From Cellulomonas sp. PhB143 (lineage in GTDB: Bacteria > Actinomycetota > Actinomycetes > Actinomycetales > Cellulomonadaceae): a stretch of DNA of 64,000 nt. The translations under genes and the position numbers were made by a program. The DNA is taken from the NCBI RefSeq assembly GCF_003752595.1, contig NZ_RKIJ01000017.1, forward strand, positions 1-64,000, written 5' to 3'. Under the pieces are notes generated by a model. It was given only the letters and a program-made list of their open reading frames with translations. It searched no databases and was not told the origin of the DNA. Below are positions 24,822 through 33,639 of this stretch, one piece after another; position 1 is the first letter of the stretch; each line of letters starts with the position of its first letter.

Positions 24822-25582
24822 GAGGCGAGCCCCTCGTGCGCGGCACCGGCGGGGTCCGCCGCCCCCGCGGTCCCGTCGGCCCCGCCCGGGCCGGCGAGCC
24901 GGTAGCCCGCGCCGCGCACGTTGAGGACGAGCGTGGGCTCGGCCGGGTCGGCCTCGAGCTTCGCGCGCAGCCGCCGCACGTGCACCATCACCGTCGAGTC
25001 GTCGCCGAAGTCCCAGCCCCACACGCGGCGCAGCAGCTCGCGCCGGCTGAACGCCTGGCCCGGGTGCAGCGCGAGGAACTGCAGCAGCGCGAACTCCCGG
25101 GGGGCGAGCTCGACGCGCACCTCGCCGCCGTCGCGCGCGACGACCGCCGAGCGGTCCGCGGCGTCGACGGTGAGCGGCCCGACGACGATCCTCGAGGGCG
25201 CCGCCCCGACCGTCCCGGGGCCGCGGCGCAGCAGCGCCTCGACCCGCAGCACGAGCTCGCGGGCGTCGAACGGCTTGGCGAGGTAGTCGTCGGCGCCGAC
25301 CTCCAGCCCCACGATCCGGTCGTCCACCGAGCCGAGCCCGGACAGCAGGACGACGGGCGTGCCGTCCCCGTCCTCGCGGTGGCGCCGCAGGAGCTCGAGC
25401 CCCGAGCGCCCGGGCAGGCGCACGTCGAGCACGACGGCGTCCGGCCGCCACGTGCGCCACAGGCGCTCGGCCTCGTCCGCGTCGACGGCGTGCCGCGACT
25501 CGTGGCCCGCGGCGCTCACGTGCGCGGCGACTGCGGTGGCGACGAGCGCGTCGTCGTCCACGACGAGAACCTTGGCGGGCAT
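24818..25582 (-). CDS. Response regulator, OmpR/PhoB type
   Basis: 254 residues. Receiver domain with VLVVDDDALV, phospho-acceptor Asp in VVLDVRLPG, LLSG and the AKPFD lysine; then the winged-helix DNA-binding domain (LAPREFALLQFLALHPGQAFSR, VMVHVRRLRAKLEADP, VRGAGYRL). First gene of the kinase operon and divergent from the glycosyltransferase operon at 25678, which is the obvious candidate target along with autoregulation. The C-terminal 20 residues are a Gly/Ala tail. Confidence 0.93.
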   Translation of the reverse strand: MPAKVLVVDDDALVATAVAAHVSAAGHESRHAVDADEAERLWRTWRPDAVVLDVRLPGRSGLELLRRHREDGDGTPVVLLSGLGSVDDRIVGLEVGADDYLAKPFDARELVLRVEALLRRGPGTVGAAPSRIVVGPLTVDAADRSAVVARDGGEVRVELAPREFALLQFLALHPGQAFSRRELLRRVWGWDFGDDSTVMVHVRRLRAKLEADPAEPTLVLNVRGAGYRLAGPGGADGTAGAADPAGAAHEGLAS

Positions 25583-25677
25583 GCGCCCAGGATATCCGGG
25601 CGCCGTCAGCGAACCGTCAGCGCCCGACGTGCGGGAACGTCGGGCGAGGGCGCCCGGCGCCTCGTACCGTCGGGAGG

Positions 25678-26421
25678 GTGACGAACGACGCTGCACCCCT
25701 CCCCCCGCCGCTCGCCGAGCGCCGGTCCACCGCCGCCGCCGCCGAGCCGCACCGGCCCCGCCTGCCCCCGCCCGCCGCGGTGGACGTCGTCCTGCCCTGC
25801 CTCGACGAGGCCGAGGGGCTCGCCTGGCTCCTGCCGCGCATGCCCGCCGGCACGCGCGCCGTCGTCGTGGACAACGGCTCGACGGACGGCTCCGCCGACG
25901 TCGCCCGCGCGCACGGGGCAACGGTCGTGCGGGCCGAGCGCAAGGGTTTCGGCGCCGCGGCCCACGCCGGGCTCGAGGCCGCGACGGCCGACGTCGTCGC
26001 CTTCATGGACGCCGACGCGAGCCTCGACCCCGCCGACCTGCCCCTCGTGCTGGACCCGGTCCTGGCGGGCGACGCCGAGCTCGTGCTCGGCCGCCGGGAC
26101 GCCCGCCGCGGCGCCTGGCCGTGGCACCTGCGCTTCGCCAACCACGAGCTCGCCCGCCGCACGCGGCGGCGCACCGGGGTCCCGCTGCACGACCTCGGCC
26201 CCATGCGCGCCGCCCGCCGCGACGCGCTGCTCGGCCTGGACCTGCGCGACCGCCGCTCCGGGTACCCGCTCGAGATGGTCGTCGCCGCCGCCGACGCCGG
26301 CTGGCGGGTCGCGGAGGTCGACGTCCCCTACGTCCAGCGCAAGGGACGCTCGAAGGTGACGGGCACGCCGCTCGGCGCGTGGCGCGCCGTGAGCGACATG
26401 TCGAAGGTGCTGGCCCGATGA
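25678..26421 (+). CDS. Glycosyltransferase family 2
   Basis: 247 residues, soluble. DVVLPCLDEAEGL start, VVDNGSTDGS and the metal-binding FMDADAS (DxD) are the GT2 core, close to dolichol/polyprenyl-phosphate sugar synthases, but without the C-terminal membrane helices. GTG 25678 follows TACCGT at 25664-25669, suggesting a leaderless start; the GGGAGG touching the GTG is too close to work as a ribosome site. First of three genes joined by 4-base overlaps (with 26418 and 27116). Probably transfers a sugar to a lipid carrier or glycan. Confidence 0.85.
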   Translation: MTNDAAPLPPPLAERRSTAAAAEPHRPRLPPPAAVDVVLPCLDEAEGLAWLLPRMPAGTRAVVVDNGSTDGSADVARAHGATVVRAERKGFGAAAHAGLEAATADVVAFMDADASLDPADLPLVLDPVLAGDAELVLGRRDARRGAWPWHLRFANHELARRTRRRTGVPLHDLGPMRAARRDALLGLDLRDRRSGYPLEMVVAAADAGWRVAEVDVPYVQRKGRSKVTGTPLGAWRAVSDMSKVLAR

Positions 26422-27119
26422 GCGCGCCCGAGCTCGAGCCCGCGCGCACGATCGTCGTCCTCGCGAAGGAGCCGCTGCCCGGCCGCGCAAAGACCCGCCT
26501 GCAGGCGCAGTTCTCCCCGGAGCAGGCGGCCGCCCTCGCGCGCGCCGCGCTCGAGGACACGCTCGCCGCGGTCGCCGCGGTGCCCGACGTCGACCGGGTC
26601 CTCGTGCTCGACGGCGTCCCGGGCGACTGGGTGCCCGAGGGGTTCACCGTGGTCCCGCAGATCGAGGGCGGCCTGGACCGCCGCCTCGCCGGCGCGTTCT
26701 CCCGCGTGGCGGAGGGCCACGAGGGCCCGATCCTCCTGGTCGGGATGGACACCCCGCAGCTCGGCTCGCCCGCCTCGGGCGTCGACCTCGCCGCGGTGGA
26801 CTTCCGGCGCGCGGACGCGGTGATCGGGATGGCCGAGGACGGCGGGTTCTGGGCGATCGGCCTGCCCCGCGGCAGCCACGAGTTCTACGAGAGCGTGTTC
26901 GCGGGCGTGCCGATGTCGCTCGAGACGACCGGCGCGGTCCAGCTCTCGCGCCTGCAGGACTTCGCTCTGCGCGTCCGGTCGCTGCCCGTCCTGCGGGACG
27001 TCGACCTGCCCGACGACGCCCGCGCCGTCGCGCGGGCCGCGCCCGGCTCTCGGTTCGCGGCGGCGTGGGCGGACGCGACGGGCGAAGCGCTCCCCGCGGC
27101 CGTCGGGGACGACCGGTGA
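26418..27119 (+). CDS. DUF2064 (TIGR04282-like) nucleotidyltransferase-fold protein
   Basis: 233 residues. VVLAKEPLPGRAKTRL is the start motif of the DUF2064 family, a GT-A/CofC-like nucleotidyltransferase fold; LVGMDTPQLG and AEDGGFWAIGLP are the matching acidic sites. Members are known next to glycosyltransferases, for example in arsenosugar clusters, but their chemistry is not settled. Overlaps the upstream GT2 by ATGA and the downstream methyltransferase by GTGA, so all three are translated as a unit. Confidence 0.85.
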   Translation: MSAPELEPARTIVVLAKEPLPGRAKTRLQAQFSPEQAAALARAALEDTLAAVAAVPDVDRVLVLDGVPGDWVPEGFTVVPQIEGGLDRRLAGAFSRVAEGHEGPILLVGMDTPQLGSPASGVDLAAVDFRRADAVIGMAEDGGFWAIGLPRGSHEFYESVFAGVPMSLETTGAVQLSRLQDFALRVRSLPVLRDVDLPDDARAVARAAPGSRFAAAWADATGEALPAAVGDDR

Positions 27120-27847
27120 CCGCGGCCGACGACGTCGCCGACCGGGCCGGCGACCTCGAGACCGATCCGTCCCCCGCCCAGGCGCACGCCGGGGGGCCGA
27201 CGTCGCCGCCCGCCCGCCGCGTGCACCCGATCTCCCTGTACGAGGAGGCCCTCACGGGCGCGCCGGTCCTCGCCGTCGGCGCCGCGGAGGCCCGCCCGCT
27301 CGACGTCTCGACGTGGTCCGCGCCGCCGAGCGCGGTCGACGAGATGATCCTCGCCCGCTGCGAGGGGCCGGTGCTCGACATCGGCTGCGGCCCGGGGCGG
27401 CTCGCCGCCGCGCTGGGCCGGCGGGGTGTGCCGTGCCTGGGCATCGACGTCTCCCCGCGGGCCGTGCACGAGGCCCGCTCGCGCGGGGCGATGGCGCTGC
27501 GCCGCGCCGTCGAGCGCCCGCTGCCCGGCGAGGGACGGTGGGGCACCGCGCTGCTCGCGGACGGGAACGTCGGCATCGGCGGCGACCCGGCCGCGCTGCT
27601 CGCGCGGTGCCGCGAGCTGGTGGTACCGGGCGGCCTGGTCGTCGTCGAGGCGGACCCGGAGCCGGACGTGGACGAGGTGAGCCCCGTCGTCCTGCGCGCC
27701 GCGGACGGCCGCGAGAGCCACCCGATGCCCTGGGCCCGGGTCGGGGTGACGGCGCTCGCGCGGCTCGCCCGCGGCGTCGGCCTGGAGCCCGAGGAGGAGT
27801 GGATCCTCGGCGGGCGCACGATCATGGCGCTGCGCCGGCCGCGGTAG
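27116..27847 (+). CDS. Class I SAM-dependent methyltransferase
   Basis: 243 residues. AdoMet loop VLDIGCGPGRLAAALG (about 83-98) and the acidic GIDVSPRAV of motif II identify the Rossmann methyltransferase fold; the rest is GT-cluster specific. Third gene of the overlapping GT2/DUF2064 operon; probable tailoring of the same glycan or small molecule. It converges on the F420 oxidoreductase gene with under 20 bases between stops. Confidence 0.85.
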   Translation: MTAADDVADRAGDLETDPSPAQAHAGGPTSPPARRVHPISLYEEALTGAPVLAVGAAEARPLDVSTWSAPPSAVDEMILARCEGPVLDIGCGPGRLAAALGRRGVPCLGIDVSPRAVHEARSRGAMALRRAVERPLPGEGRWGTALLADGNVGIGGDPAALLARCRELVVPGGLVVVEADPEPDVDEVSPVVLRAADGRESHPMPWARVGVTALARLARGVGLEPEEEWILGGRTIMALRRPR

Positions 27848-27865
27848 CGCCGCGCCGAACAGCGC

Positions 27866-28858
27866 TCAGTCGCCCGACGGCGCCGCCGCGCGCAGGCGCT
27901 CGAGGAGCGGGCCGGCGGCCTCGTCGAGGAAGCGCTGCTGCCCCTCGTCGCCGACCTGCACGAGCGCGATGTCGGTGAACCCGGCCTCCCAGTAGGCGGA
28001 GACCGCCTCGACGATCGCGTCGAGATCCGGCCCGCAGGGAATCTGCTCGGCCACGTCCTCGGGCCGCACGTACGCGCTGGCGGCGTCGAACGCCTCCGTC
28101 GTCGGCAGATCGGCGTTCACGCGCCAGCCGCCGCCGAACCAGCGGAACTGCTCGTGCGCGCGGGCGACGGCCGCGTCACGGTCCCGGTCCCAGCACACCG
28201 GGATCTGCCCGACCTTGCGCGAGGCGGGGAGCTCGGCCGCGTCGCGGACGGCGTCCCAGCGCTCCACGATGCCCTCCTCCGGCTGGACCGCCACGAGGTG
28301 GTCGGCGAGCGGGGCGAACCGCTCGATGGACTGCGCGCCCGAGACCGCCACGCCGATCTCCACCGGGACGGCCGGCAGGTCCCACAGGCGGGCGGAGTCG
28401 ACACGGAAGTGCGTGCCCTCGTACGTCAGGCGCTCGCCCGCGAACAGCTCGCGCAGGATCTCGAGAGCTTCCTCGAGCATGTCGTGCCGCTCCCCGACCG
28501 CGGGCCACCGCTCGCCGACGACGTGCTCGTTGAGGTTCTCGCCGGCGCCGAGCCCGAGGGTGAACCTGCCGTCGCTGAGCAGGCCGAGCGTCGCGGCCTT
28601 CTGCGCGACGACGGCGGGGTGGTAGCGCACGGACGGGCAGGTCACGTAGGTCATCAGGCCCACGCGCTCGGTCGCGTGCGCGACGGCGCCGAGCACGGAC
28701 CACGCGTACGGGGCGTGCCCCTGGCTGTCGAGCCACGGGAAGTAGTGGTCGCTGGAGACCTCGAAGTCGAAGCCCACGCGCTCCGCCGCCACGGCGTAGT
28801 CGACGAGCGCCTTGGGGCCGGACTGCTCGGTCATGAGGGTGTACCCGAATCTGGTCAT
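27866..28858 (-). CDS. LLM-class F420-dependent oxidoreductase (TIGR03557-like)
   Basis: 330 residues of the luciferase-like (beta/alpha)8 fold. TRFGYTLMTEQSGPKALVDYA, VSSDHYFPWLDSQG and GLGAGENLNEHVVG are characteristic of the branch close to F420-dependent glucose-6-phosphate dehydrogenase. It implies that the host makes deazaflavin cofactor F420. Substrate unknown; sugars are possible given the neighbourhood. Stands alone on the minus strand with its own short promoter region. Confidence 0.88.
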   Translation of the reverse strand: MTRFGYTLMTEQSGPKALVDYAVAAERVGFDFEVSSDHYFPWLDSQGHAPYAWSVLGAVAHATERVGLMTYVTCPSVRYHPAVVAQKAATLGLLSDGRFTLGLGAGENLNEHVVGERWPAVGERHDMLEEALEILRELFAGERLTYEGTHFRVDSARLWDLPAVPVEIGVAVSGAQSIERFAPLADHLVAVQPEEGIVERWDAVRDAAELPASRKVGQIPVCWDRDRDAAVARAHEQFRWFGGGWRVNADLPTTEAFDAASAYVRPEDVAEQIPCGPDLDAIVEAVSAYWEAGFTDIALVQVGDEGQQRFLDEAAGPLLERLRAAAPSGD

Positions 28859-28924
28859 GGATCCATGGTCGCGACGCCCACCGCCACTCGCACGCCGGTG
28901 CGCCGGTCCCGCCTCGGTCCCGCC

Positions 28925-29407
28925 TCAGTCCCGCAGAGCGCTCCGGCGCCGCGCCGCGACGGCCCACCACGCCCCCAGCAGCACGCCCACGACGAGGACC
29001 CCGAGCGCGACCGCGAGCGCCGCGAGCGGGTCCTGCGGGACCACCGAGGCGTTGCGCCGGTGCGCGGACCCGGCGAGGAGCGCGACCGCGAAGATCGCCA
29101 GCACGCCGAGCGCGAGCATCCCGCCGCGCAGCGCGGGCCGCCACGGGGCCGGCACCCGCGGCAGGACGAGGGCGCCGACGACGATCGCGACGGGCGCGAG
29201 CACCGCGTCGTGCAGCACGATCCCTCCGGCGAGCCACACGAGGGCGCTCGGCCACTGGCTCGACGGGACGCGCGTCACCGCGACGTACGCACCCCAGGCG
29301 ATCATCGCCACGCCGCCCAGCGCGAGCAGCGCGCGCCCGACGGCGACGCCCCGGCTCCCCGAGCGCGGCACGGTGTCGTAGCGGCCGGAGCGGCCGGGGG
29401 CGCTCAC
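28925..29407 (-). CDS. Small four-helix membrane protein, partner of the molybdo-oxidoreductase
   Basis: 160 residues with four hydrophobic helices (about 22-40, 51-77, 88-108, 127-147). Its GTG overlaps the stop of the molybdopterin oxidoreductase gene by four bases, so the two are coupled. No domain recognised. May be a membrane subunit or assembly factor of that enzyme. Confidence 0.65.
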   Translation of the reverse strand: MSAPGRSGRYDTVPRSGSRGVAVGRALLALGGVAMIAWGAYVAVTRVPSSQWPSALVWLAGGIVLHDAVLAPVAIVVGALVLPRVPAPWRPALRGGMLALGVLAIFAVALLAGSAHRRNASVVPQDPLAALAVALGVLVVGVLLGAWWAVAARRRSALRD

Positions 29408-30747
29408 GCCTGCACCACCGACATCCGCGCGACCCACTTGGTCTGCAGCACGCCCGGGCGGTTCGGGGCGATGATCCGCGCGGGGAAGCCGTGGTCGACG
29501 TCGAGGTCCTCGCCCTCGAGGCGCAGGGCGAGGAGGGTGTCGCCGTGGGCGACGTGCTCGGCGGGCAGCACCGACCGGCCGTACGAGCCCACCTCCTGCA
29601 GGCTGACGACGCTGAGGTCGCGCGCCGTCGCCGGGCCGGACGCCCCACCGCCGGACGACGCGTCGTCGGTCACCAGCGCCACGAGGTCGCGCACCCGCAC
29701 CCCCTGCCAGCGCGCCGAGGCGCTCCACCCCTCGACGCACGCGATCGGCAGCACCGCCTCGTGCTGCGGCATGGCCAGCAGGTCGTCGCGCGACAGGCTC
29801 CGCGTGCCCGCCGGGCCCTCGAGCTCGAGCCGCCAGGCGGGGTCGACGGCGGTCTCGGTCACGTGCGCCTCGGCGGCGGTCTTGTTGATCGGCAGCCCCT
29901 GCGGACCGACGCGCGGGTCGCGGGGCGAGAGCACGGACACCGCTGCCAGCGGGCGCACCGTCTGGCCCACGGTCAGCGCGGTCAGCCCGACGACGGTCAC
30001 CGCGACCGCGGCGAGGAACCCCCGCCGCGTGGCCGCGGCCTCGGGGTCGCGGCCGGCGGGGACGGGAGCGAGGTCGCCGTCGGGCACCGAGTGGAGGGTG
30101 CCGTCCGTGATGCGGCCGGGCGACAGCGGGGCGCCGTCGGCGATCTCGCCGTCGACGACGCGCGCGCGCAGCGCCGTGACGATGATCGGCAGCTTCACTC
30201 CCACGTGCAGCAGCAGGGAGCCGACGACGACCCACGCGGTCGCGTAGTGCACGCCCACGAACCCGAACTGCCAGGGGTACCACTGGAAGGTGTTGAAGAG
30301 CCCGGTGAGCAGCTGGAACATCGACGCCGCGACGAGCAGCGCGATCGAGGCGCGCTCGAGCGCGTGCACGACGCCGCGCACGGGCGGGCGCTCGAACAGC
30401 GCCGGGTAGACCGTGTAGAGCTTCGCGACCAGCAGCGGGATGCACGCGATGCCGGTGGCGACGTGGACGCCCTGGGTCAGCCGGTAGCCCCACACCGGCG
30501 TGGTCAGCACGGGCAGCCACGGCAGCGGGTTCTGCAGGAAGTGCGAGACCAGCCCGGTGACGAACACGAGCAGGAAGGCGATGCCGAGGAACAGCCCGAC
30601 GCGCGCGGTCACGCGCGGGTCGTGCACGGCCGAGCGGAACTCCTCGGGCGCCGGCGGCCGCAGCCGGGCGAGGGCACCCGGGCGCGACGTCGCGGCGGCG
30701 CCCGCGGGCCCGTCCGCGTCCTCGGCCCTGCCACCCGTCCGGCTCAT
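29404..30747 (-). CDS. Membrane-anchored molybdopterin-dependent oxidoreductase with cytochrome b561-like N-terminus
   Basis: 447 residues. The N-terminal half has four to five membrane helices with histidines in HVATGI, LLLHVGVK and VSHFL, resembling a cytochrome b561/YedZ-like heme anchor. A twin-Arg-like TRRGFLAAVAV segment and another helix follow (about 232-260). The C-terminal domain is the sulfite-oxidase-type molybdopterin fold, with the Mo-ligand cysteine in LPIACVEGWSASARW and DHGFPARIIAPNRPG. So electron carrier and catalytic domain are fused in one chain, facing the outside. Substrate unknown. Confidence 0.85.
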   Translation of the reverse strand: MSRTGGRAEDADGPAGAAATSRPGALARLRPPAPEEFRSAVHDPRVTARVGLFLGIAFLLVFVTGLVSHFLQNPLPWLPVLTTPVWGYRLTQGVHVATGIACIPLLVAKLYTVYPALFERPPVRGVVHALERASIALLVAASMFQLLTGLFNTFQWYPWQFGFVGVHYATAWVVVGSLLLHVGVKLPIIVTALRARVVDGEIADGAPLSPGRITDGTLHSVPDGDLAPVPAGRDPEAAATRRGFLAAVAVTVVGLTALTVGQTVRPLAAVSVLSPRDPRVGPQGLPINKTAAEAHVTETAVDPAWRLELEGPAGTRSLSRDDLLAMPQHEAVLPIACVEGWSASARWQGVRVRDLVALVTDDASSGGGASGPATARDLSVVSLQEVGSYGRSVLPAEHVAHGDTLLALRLEGEDLDVDHGFPARIIAPNRPGVLQTKWVARMSVVQA

Positions 30748-30848
30748 CCTTCGATCCTAGGAAGGTCCGGGCGTCTGGGCCGTGCGGGGCCGCTGACGAT
30801 CGGCTGACGGACGCGGCGCGCCTGCGGGCACGGCCGGCCGGACGGAGG

Positions 30849-32279
30849 TCACCAGCTCGTGTGCACGCGCGTCTCCACGAGGAGCGCGACCGCGGCCTGG
30901 GCGACGAGCCACCACCGCAGCGCCCCGCTCCAGCCGACCCGGCCGGGCTCGCGCCCCGGCGCCCGCACGGCGAGCGCCGCCGCGGCCGGCGCCACCCAGC
31001 ACGCGACCGGCAGCCAGATGCGCTCCACCTCGCCCTTCTCGAACCCGCCGAGGGCCCCGAGCGCGGCGGTCGCGAGCGCGAGCCCGGCGAGCCACCGCGT
31101 CGCGGGGTCGAGCCGGCGGACGCGGGTCAGTCCGCCGACGCCGGCGGGGCCCACCAGCACGCCCAGGAGCACCGCGTCGGCGACGAGGAAGTACCCGTAC
31201 GGCCGCGCGTCGGCGATGCCGCGCGTGAACGCCTCGTGCGTGGCCGCCAGCCCGTCCCACACCCAGTACCCGGCCACGCCCCAGGCGACGACGCTCGCGA
31301 GGACGACGGCACCGGCGAGCAGCGTGGGGCGCCAGCGCCGCGAGACCAGCGGGACGGCGAGCACCACGACCGCCATGTGCGCCAGCCCCCAGGACAGGAA
31401 CGGCGCCTCGCCGAGGACCAGGCCCGCCGCCACGGCGAGCGACCAGCGGGCGGCGGGGGACGTCGTCGTGCTCGCGAGGGCGAGCAGCGCGACGCCCCAG
31501 GCGAGGACGCCCGCGTAGAAGGCGTCGGCCGACGTCGCCACCCACAGCGCCGCGGGGGCCAGCACGACGGCGGGCAGGGCGAGCCGTGCGGTCCGCTCCC
31601 CCGCGCCGGCGGCGCCGGCCGTGTCTGCCCTGCCGGCCGCGCCGGCCGTGTCTGCCCTGCCGCCGAGCGCGCGCAGCGTGGTCGCGACGGCGACCACCGT
31701 GCTGGTCCCCGCGAGGATCACCAGGGCCGCCTCCCAGCCGGCGCCACCGAGGCCGAGGCGGTCCATCCCGGCGAGCAGGAGGGTGAACGCCGGCGGGTGC
31801 CCGCGCACGTGGACCGGGTAGGCGACCGGGTCGGACTGCAGGGTGGCCAGGAACCCGCCGGGGTCGGCGGCGGCCCCCGGGACGGCCGCCAGGTAGTCCT
31901 GCCGGTGCTCGAGCGGGTGCGTCAGGTCCCCCCAGCGGGCCGACGCGCCGAGCGCCACCGTCCACACGAGGGCGGTCGCCCAGGCGACGAGCAGCAGCGG
32001 CCGCCAGGCGAGGCGCGCCGCGAGGCGGGGGCCGAACGTCACCACCAGGGCCGCGACGCCTGCCGCGACGAACGTGCCGGGACCGACGTCGACCTGCAGC
32101 CTGCCCGTGAACGGCGCGGCGTCACCGGAGAGCATGATCTCGCCGTCGCGCGCGAGCCGGCCGCCCCACCACCACAGCAGCGGGACCGCCGCCGCCCACG
32201 CGAGCGCGGCGAGCACGGGCCAGGGGCGCGGCGCGCGGGTCCCGGGCGCCGGGGCGCCCGTCGTCGTCGGGCGCGTCAC
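30849..32279 (-). CDS. Polytopic membrane protein, GT-C glycosyltransferase-like
   Basis: 476 residues with about 10-12 transmembrane helices. The first outside loop has acidic and HPLEHRQDY and VRGHPPAF motifs, as in GT-C enzymes that use polyprenyl-phosphate sugars. A tandem 30-bp repeat (about 31617-31670) duplicates the peptide RADTAGAAG in a loop. GTG start overlaps the tadA stop by four bases. Family call is by architecture only. With the GT2 operon and epimerase nearby it may belong to surface-glycan synthesis. Confidence 0.6.
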   Translation of the reverse strand: MTRPTTTGAPAPGTRAPRPWPVLAALAWAAAVPLLWWWGGRLARDGEIMLSGDAAPFTGRLQVDVGPGTFVAAGVAALVVTFGPRLAARLAWRPLLLVAWATALVWTVALGASARWGDLTHPLEHRQDYLAAVPGAAADPGGFLATLQSDPVAYPVHVRGHPPAFTLLLAGMDRLGLGGAGWEAALVILAGTSTVVAVATTLRALGGRADTAGAAGRADTAGAAGAGERTARLALPAVVLAPAALWVATSADAFYAGVLAWGVALLALASTTTSPAARWSLAVAAGLVLGEAPFLSWGLAHMAVVVLAVPLVSRRWRPTLLAGAVVLASVVAWGVAGYWVWDGLAATHEAFTRGIADARPYGYFLVADAVLLGVLVGPAGVGGLTRVRRLDPATRWLAGLALATAALGALGGFEKGEVERIWLPVACWVAPAAAALAVRAPGREPGRVGWSGALRWWLVAQAAVALLVETRVHTSW

Positions 32280-32833
32280 CGCTGCGTCTCGAAGAACTCG
32301 CGGAGCAGCGCGCCGCACTCGGCCTCGCGCACGCCCCCGACGACCTCCGGCCGGTGGGTGCTGCGCCGGTCGCGGACGACGTCCCACACCGACCCCGTCG
32401 CGCCGGCCTTGGGGTCCCACGCGCCCAGCACCACGCGGGCGACGCGGGCGAGCGCGATCGCCCCGGCGCACATCACGCAGGGCTCGAGCGTCACGACGAG
32501 GGTGCAGCCCTCCAGCCGCCAGCCGCCCAGCGTCGCCGCGGCCTGGCGGACGGCGAGGACCTCGGCGTGGGCGGTCGGGTCCTGCGCCTCCTCGCGGCGG
32601 TTGCGCCCGACGCCGAGCAACGTCCCCCGGGGCGAGACGACGAGGGCGCCGACGGGGACGTCGTCGGACGCCAGCGCGTGCGTCGCCTCGTGCAGCGCCA
32701 TGCCCATGAGCGCGTCGTAGACCTGCGCCCGCTGGGCGGCGTGCACGGGCGGGAAGGTGTCGTCCGCCCAGGGCAGCGCGAGCCCGGGGGCCTGCCCCGG
32801 CTCGGAGGCCTGCCGGGCACCGTCGTCGTCCAC
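32276..32833 (-). CDS. tadA: tRNA-specific adenosine deaminase
   Basis: 185 residues. The zinc/catalytic signature HAEV and PCVMCAGA, with VPVGALVV before it and the downstream ARVARVVLGAWDPKAGA, is that of TadA, which converts A34 to inosine in tRNA-Arg. A roughly 30-residue acidic/Pro leader precedes the domain and gives some doubt about the exact start (GTG 32833). Divergent from upp, with a TGTCAGAC hairpin in the shared promoter region. Confidence 0.9.
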   Translation of the reverse strand: MDDDGARQASEPGQAPGLALPWADDTFPPVHAAQRAQVYDALMGMALHEATHALASDDVPVGALVVSPRGTLLGVGRNRREEAQDPTAHAEVLAVRQAAATLGGWRLEGCTLVVTLEPCVMCAGAIALARVARVVLGAWDPKAGATGSVWDVVRDRRSTHRPEVVGGVREAECGALLREFFETQR

Positions 32834-32843
32834 CCCCCCAGGT

Positions 32844-32885
32844 TGTCAGACTCCGGCCCCGCCAGGGCGGGGCGGGAGTCTGACA
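32844..32885. repeat. Third 42-nt TGTCAGAC hairpin, between divergent tadA and upp
   Basis: Runs from TGTCAGACTCC to GGAGTCTGACA with GCCCCG inside, an 18-position stem with a single mismatch and a short loop. Same family as 23461-23562 but placed upstream of two divergent genes, where a plain terminator role does not fit; it ends 43 bases before upp. Confidence 0.7.
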
Positions 32886-32927
32886 GGTCGCTGACGGGCC
32901 GGGCCCGAGCACCGGTAGCCTGGGCGC

Positions 32928-33563
32928 ATGCGCGTCCACGCCGTCGACCACCCCCTGGTCGCCCACAAGCTGACCATCCTGCGCGACGAGCGGACGCCGT
33001 CCCCGACGTTCCGGCTGCTCGTCGACGAGCTCGTCACCCTGCTCGCCTACGAGGCGACCCGCGAGGTGCGCACCGAGCCGCGGGAGATCACGACGCCGAT
33101 CGGCCCCACCACGGGGCAGAAGATCGCCGAGCCGCGCCCGCTCGTCGTGCCGATCCTGCGCGCCGGCCTCGGCATGCTCGACGGCCTGACCCGCCTGCTC
33201 CCGACGGCCGAGGTCGGGTTCCTCGGCATGCAGCGCGACGAGACGACGCTCGAGGCCGTCACCTACGCGAACCGGCTCCCGGAGGACCTGTCCGGGCGGC
33301 ACTGCTTCCTCGTCGACCCGATGCTCGCCACGGGCGGCACGCTCGTCGCGGCGATCGACTACCTGTTCGAGCGCGGCGCGCGCCACGTGACGTGCGTGTG
33401 CATCCTCGCGGCCCCCGAGGGCATCGAGGTCGTCAACCAGGCCGTCGGCGAGCGCGTCGACGTCGAGCTCGTGGTCGCCGCGATCGACGAGCGCCTCGAC
33501 GAGAACGCGTACATCGTGCCGGGCCTCGGTGACGCGGGCGACCGCCTGTACGGCGTCGTCTGA
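32928..33563 (+). CDS. upp: Uracil phosphoribosyltransferase
   Basis: 211 residues, full-length and well conserved from [16 protein letters not shown] on. PRPP-binding loop [25 protein letters not shown] for the uracil/phosphate site, and the C-terminal [15 protein letters not shown] are all present. Converts uracil and PRPP to UMP, the salvage partner of the permease at 3099. TAGCCT (32916-32921) lies six bases before the ATG, so the mRNA is probably leaderless. Confidence 0.97.
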   Translation: MRVHAVDHPLVAHKLTILRDERTPSPTFRLLVDELVTLLAYEATREVRTEPREITTPIGPTTGQKIAEPRPLVVPILRAGLGMLDGLTRLLPTAEVGFLGMQRDETTLEAVTYANRLPEDLSGRHCFLVDPMLATGGTLVAAIDYLFERGARHVTCVCILAAPEGIEVVNQAVGERVDVELVVAAIDERLDENAYIVPGLGDAGDRLYGVV

Positions 33564-33580
33564 CCCCTCCGTCTCACCAT

Positions 33581-33595
33581 CCGGGAAGTTCCCGG
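33581..33595. promoter_or_regulatory. 15-bp palindrome upstream of the leader peptide
   Basis: CCGGGAA and TTCCCGG around one central base, between the upp stop and the promoter-like TTGGCG (33604-33609) / CATCCT (33628-33633) pair. Could be an operator for the winged-helix regulator downstream, or a small terminator for upp. Confidence 0.4.
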
Positions 33596-33639
33596 TCCGC
33601 CCCTTGGCGCGCACCGCGCCGTGATGGCATCCTCGTCCT

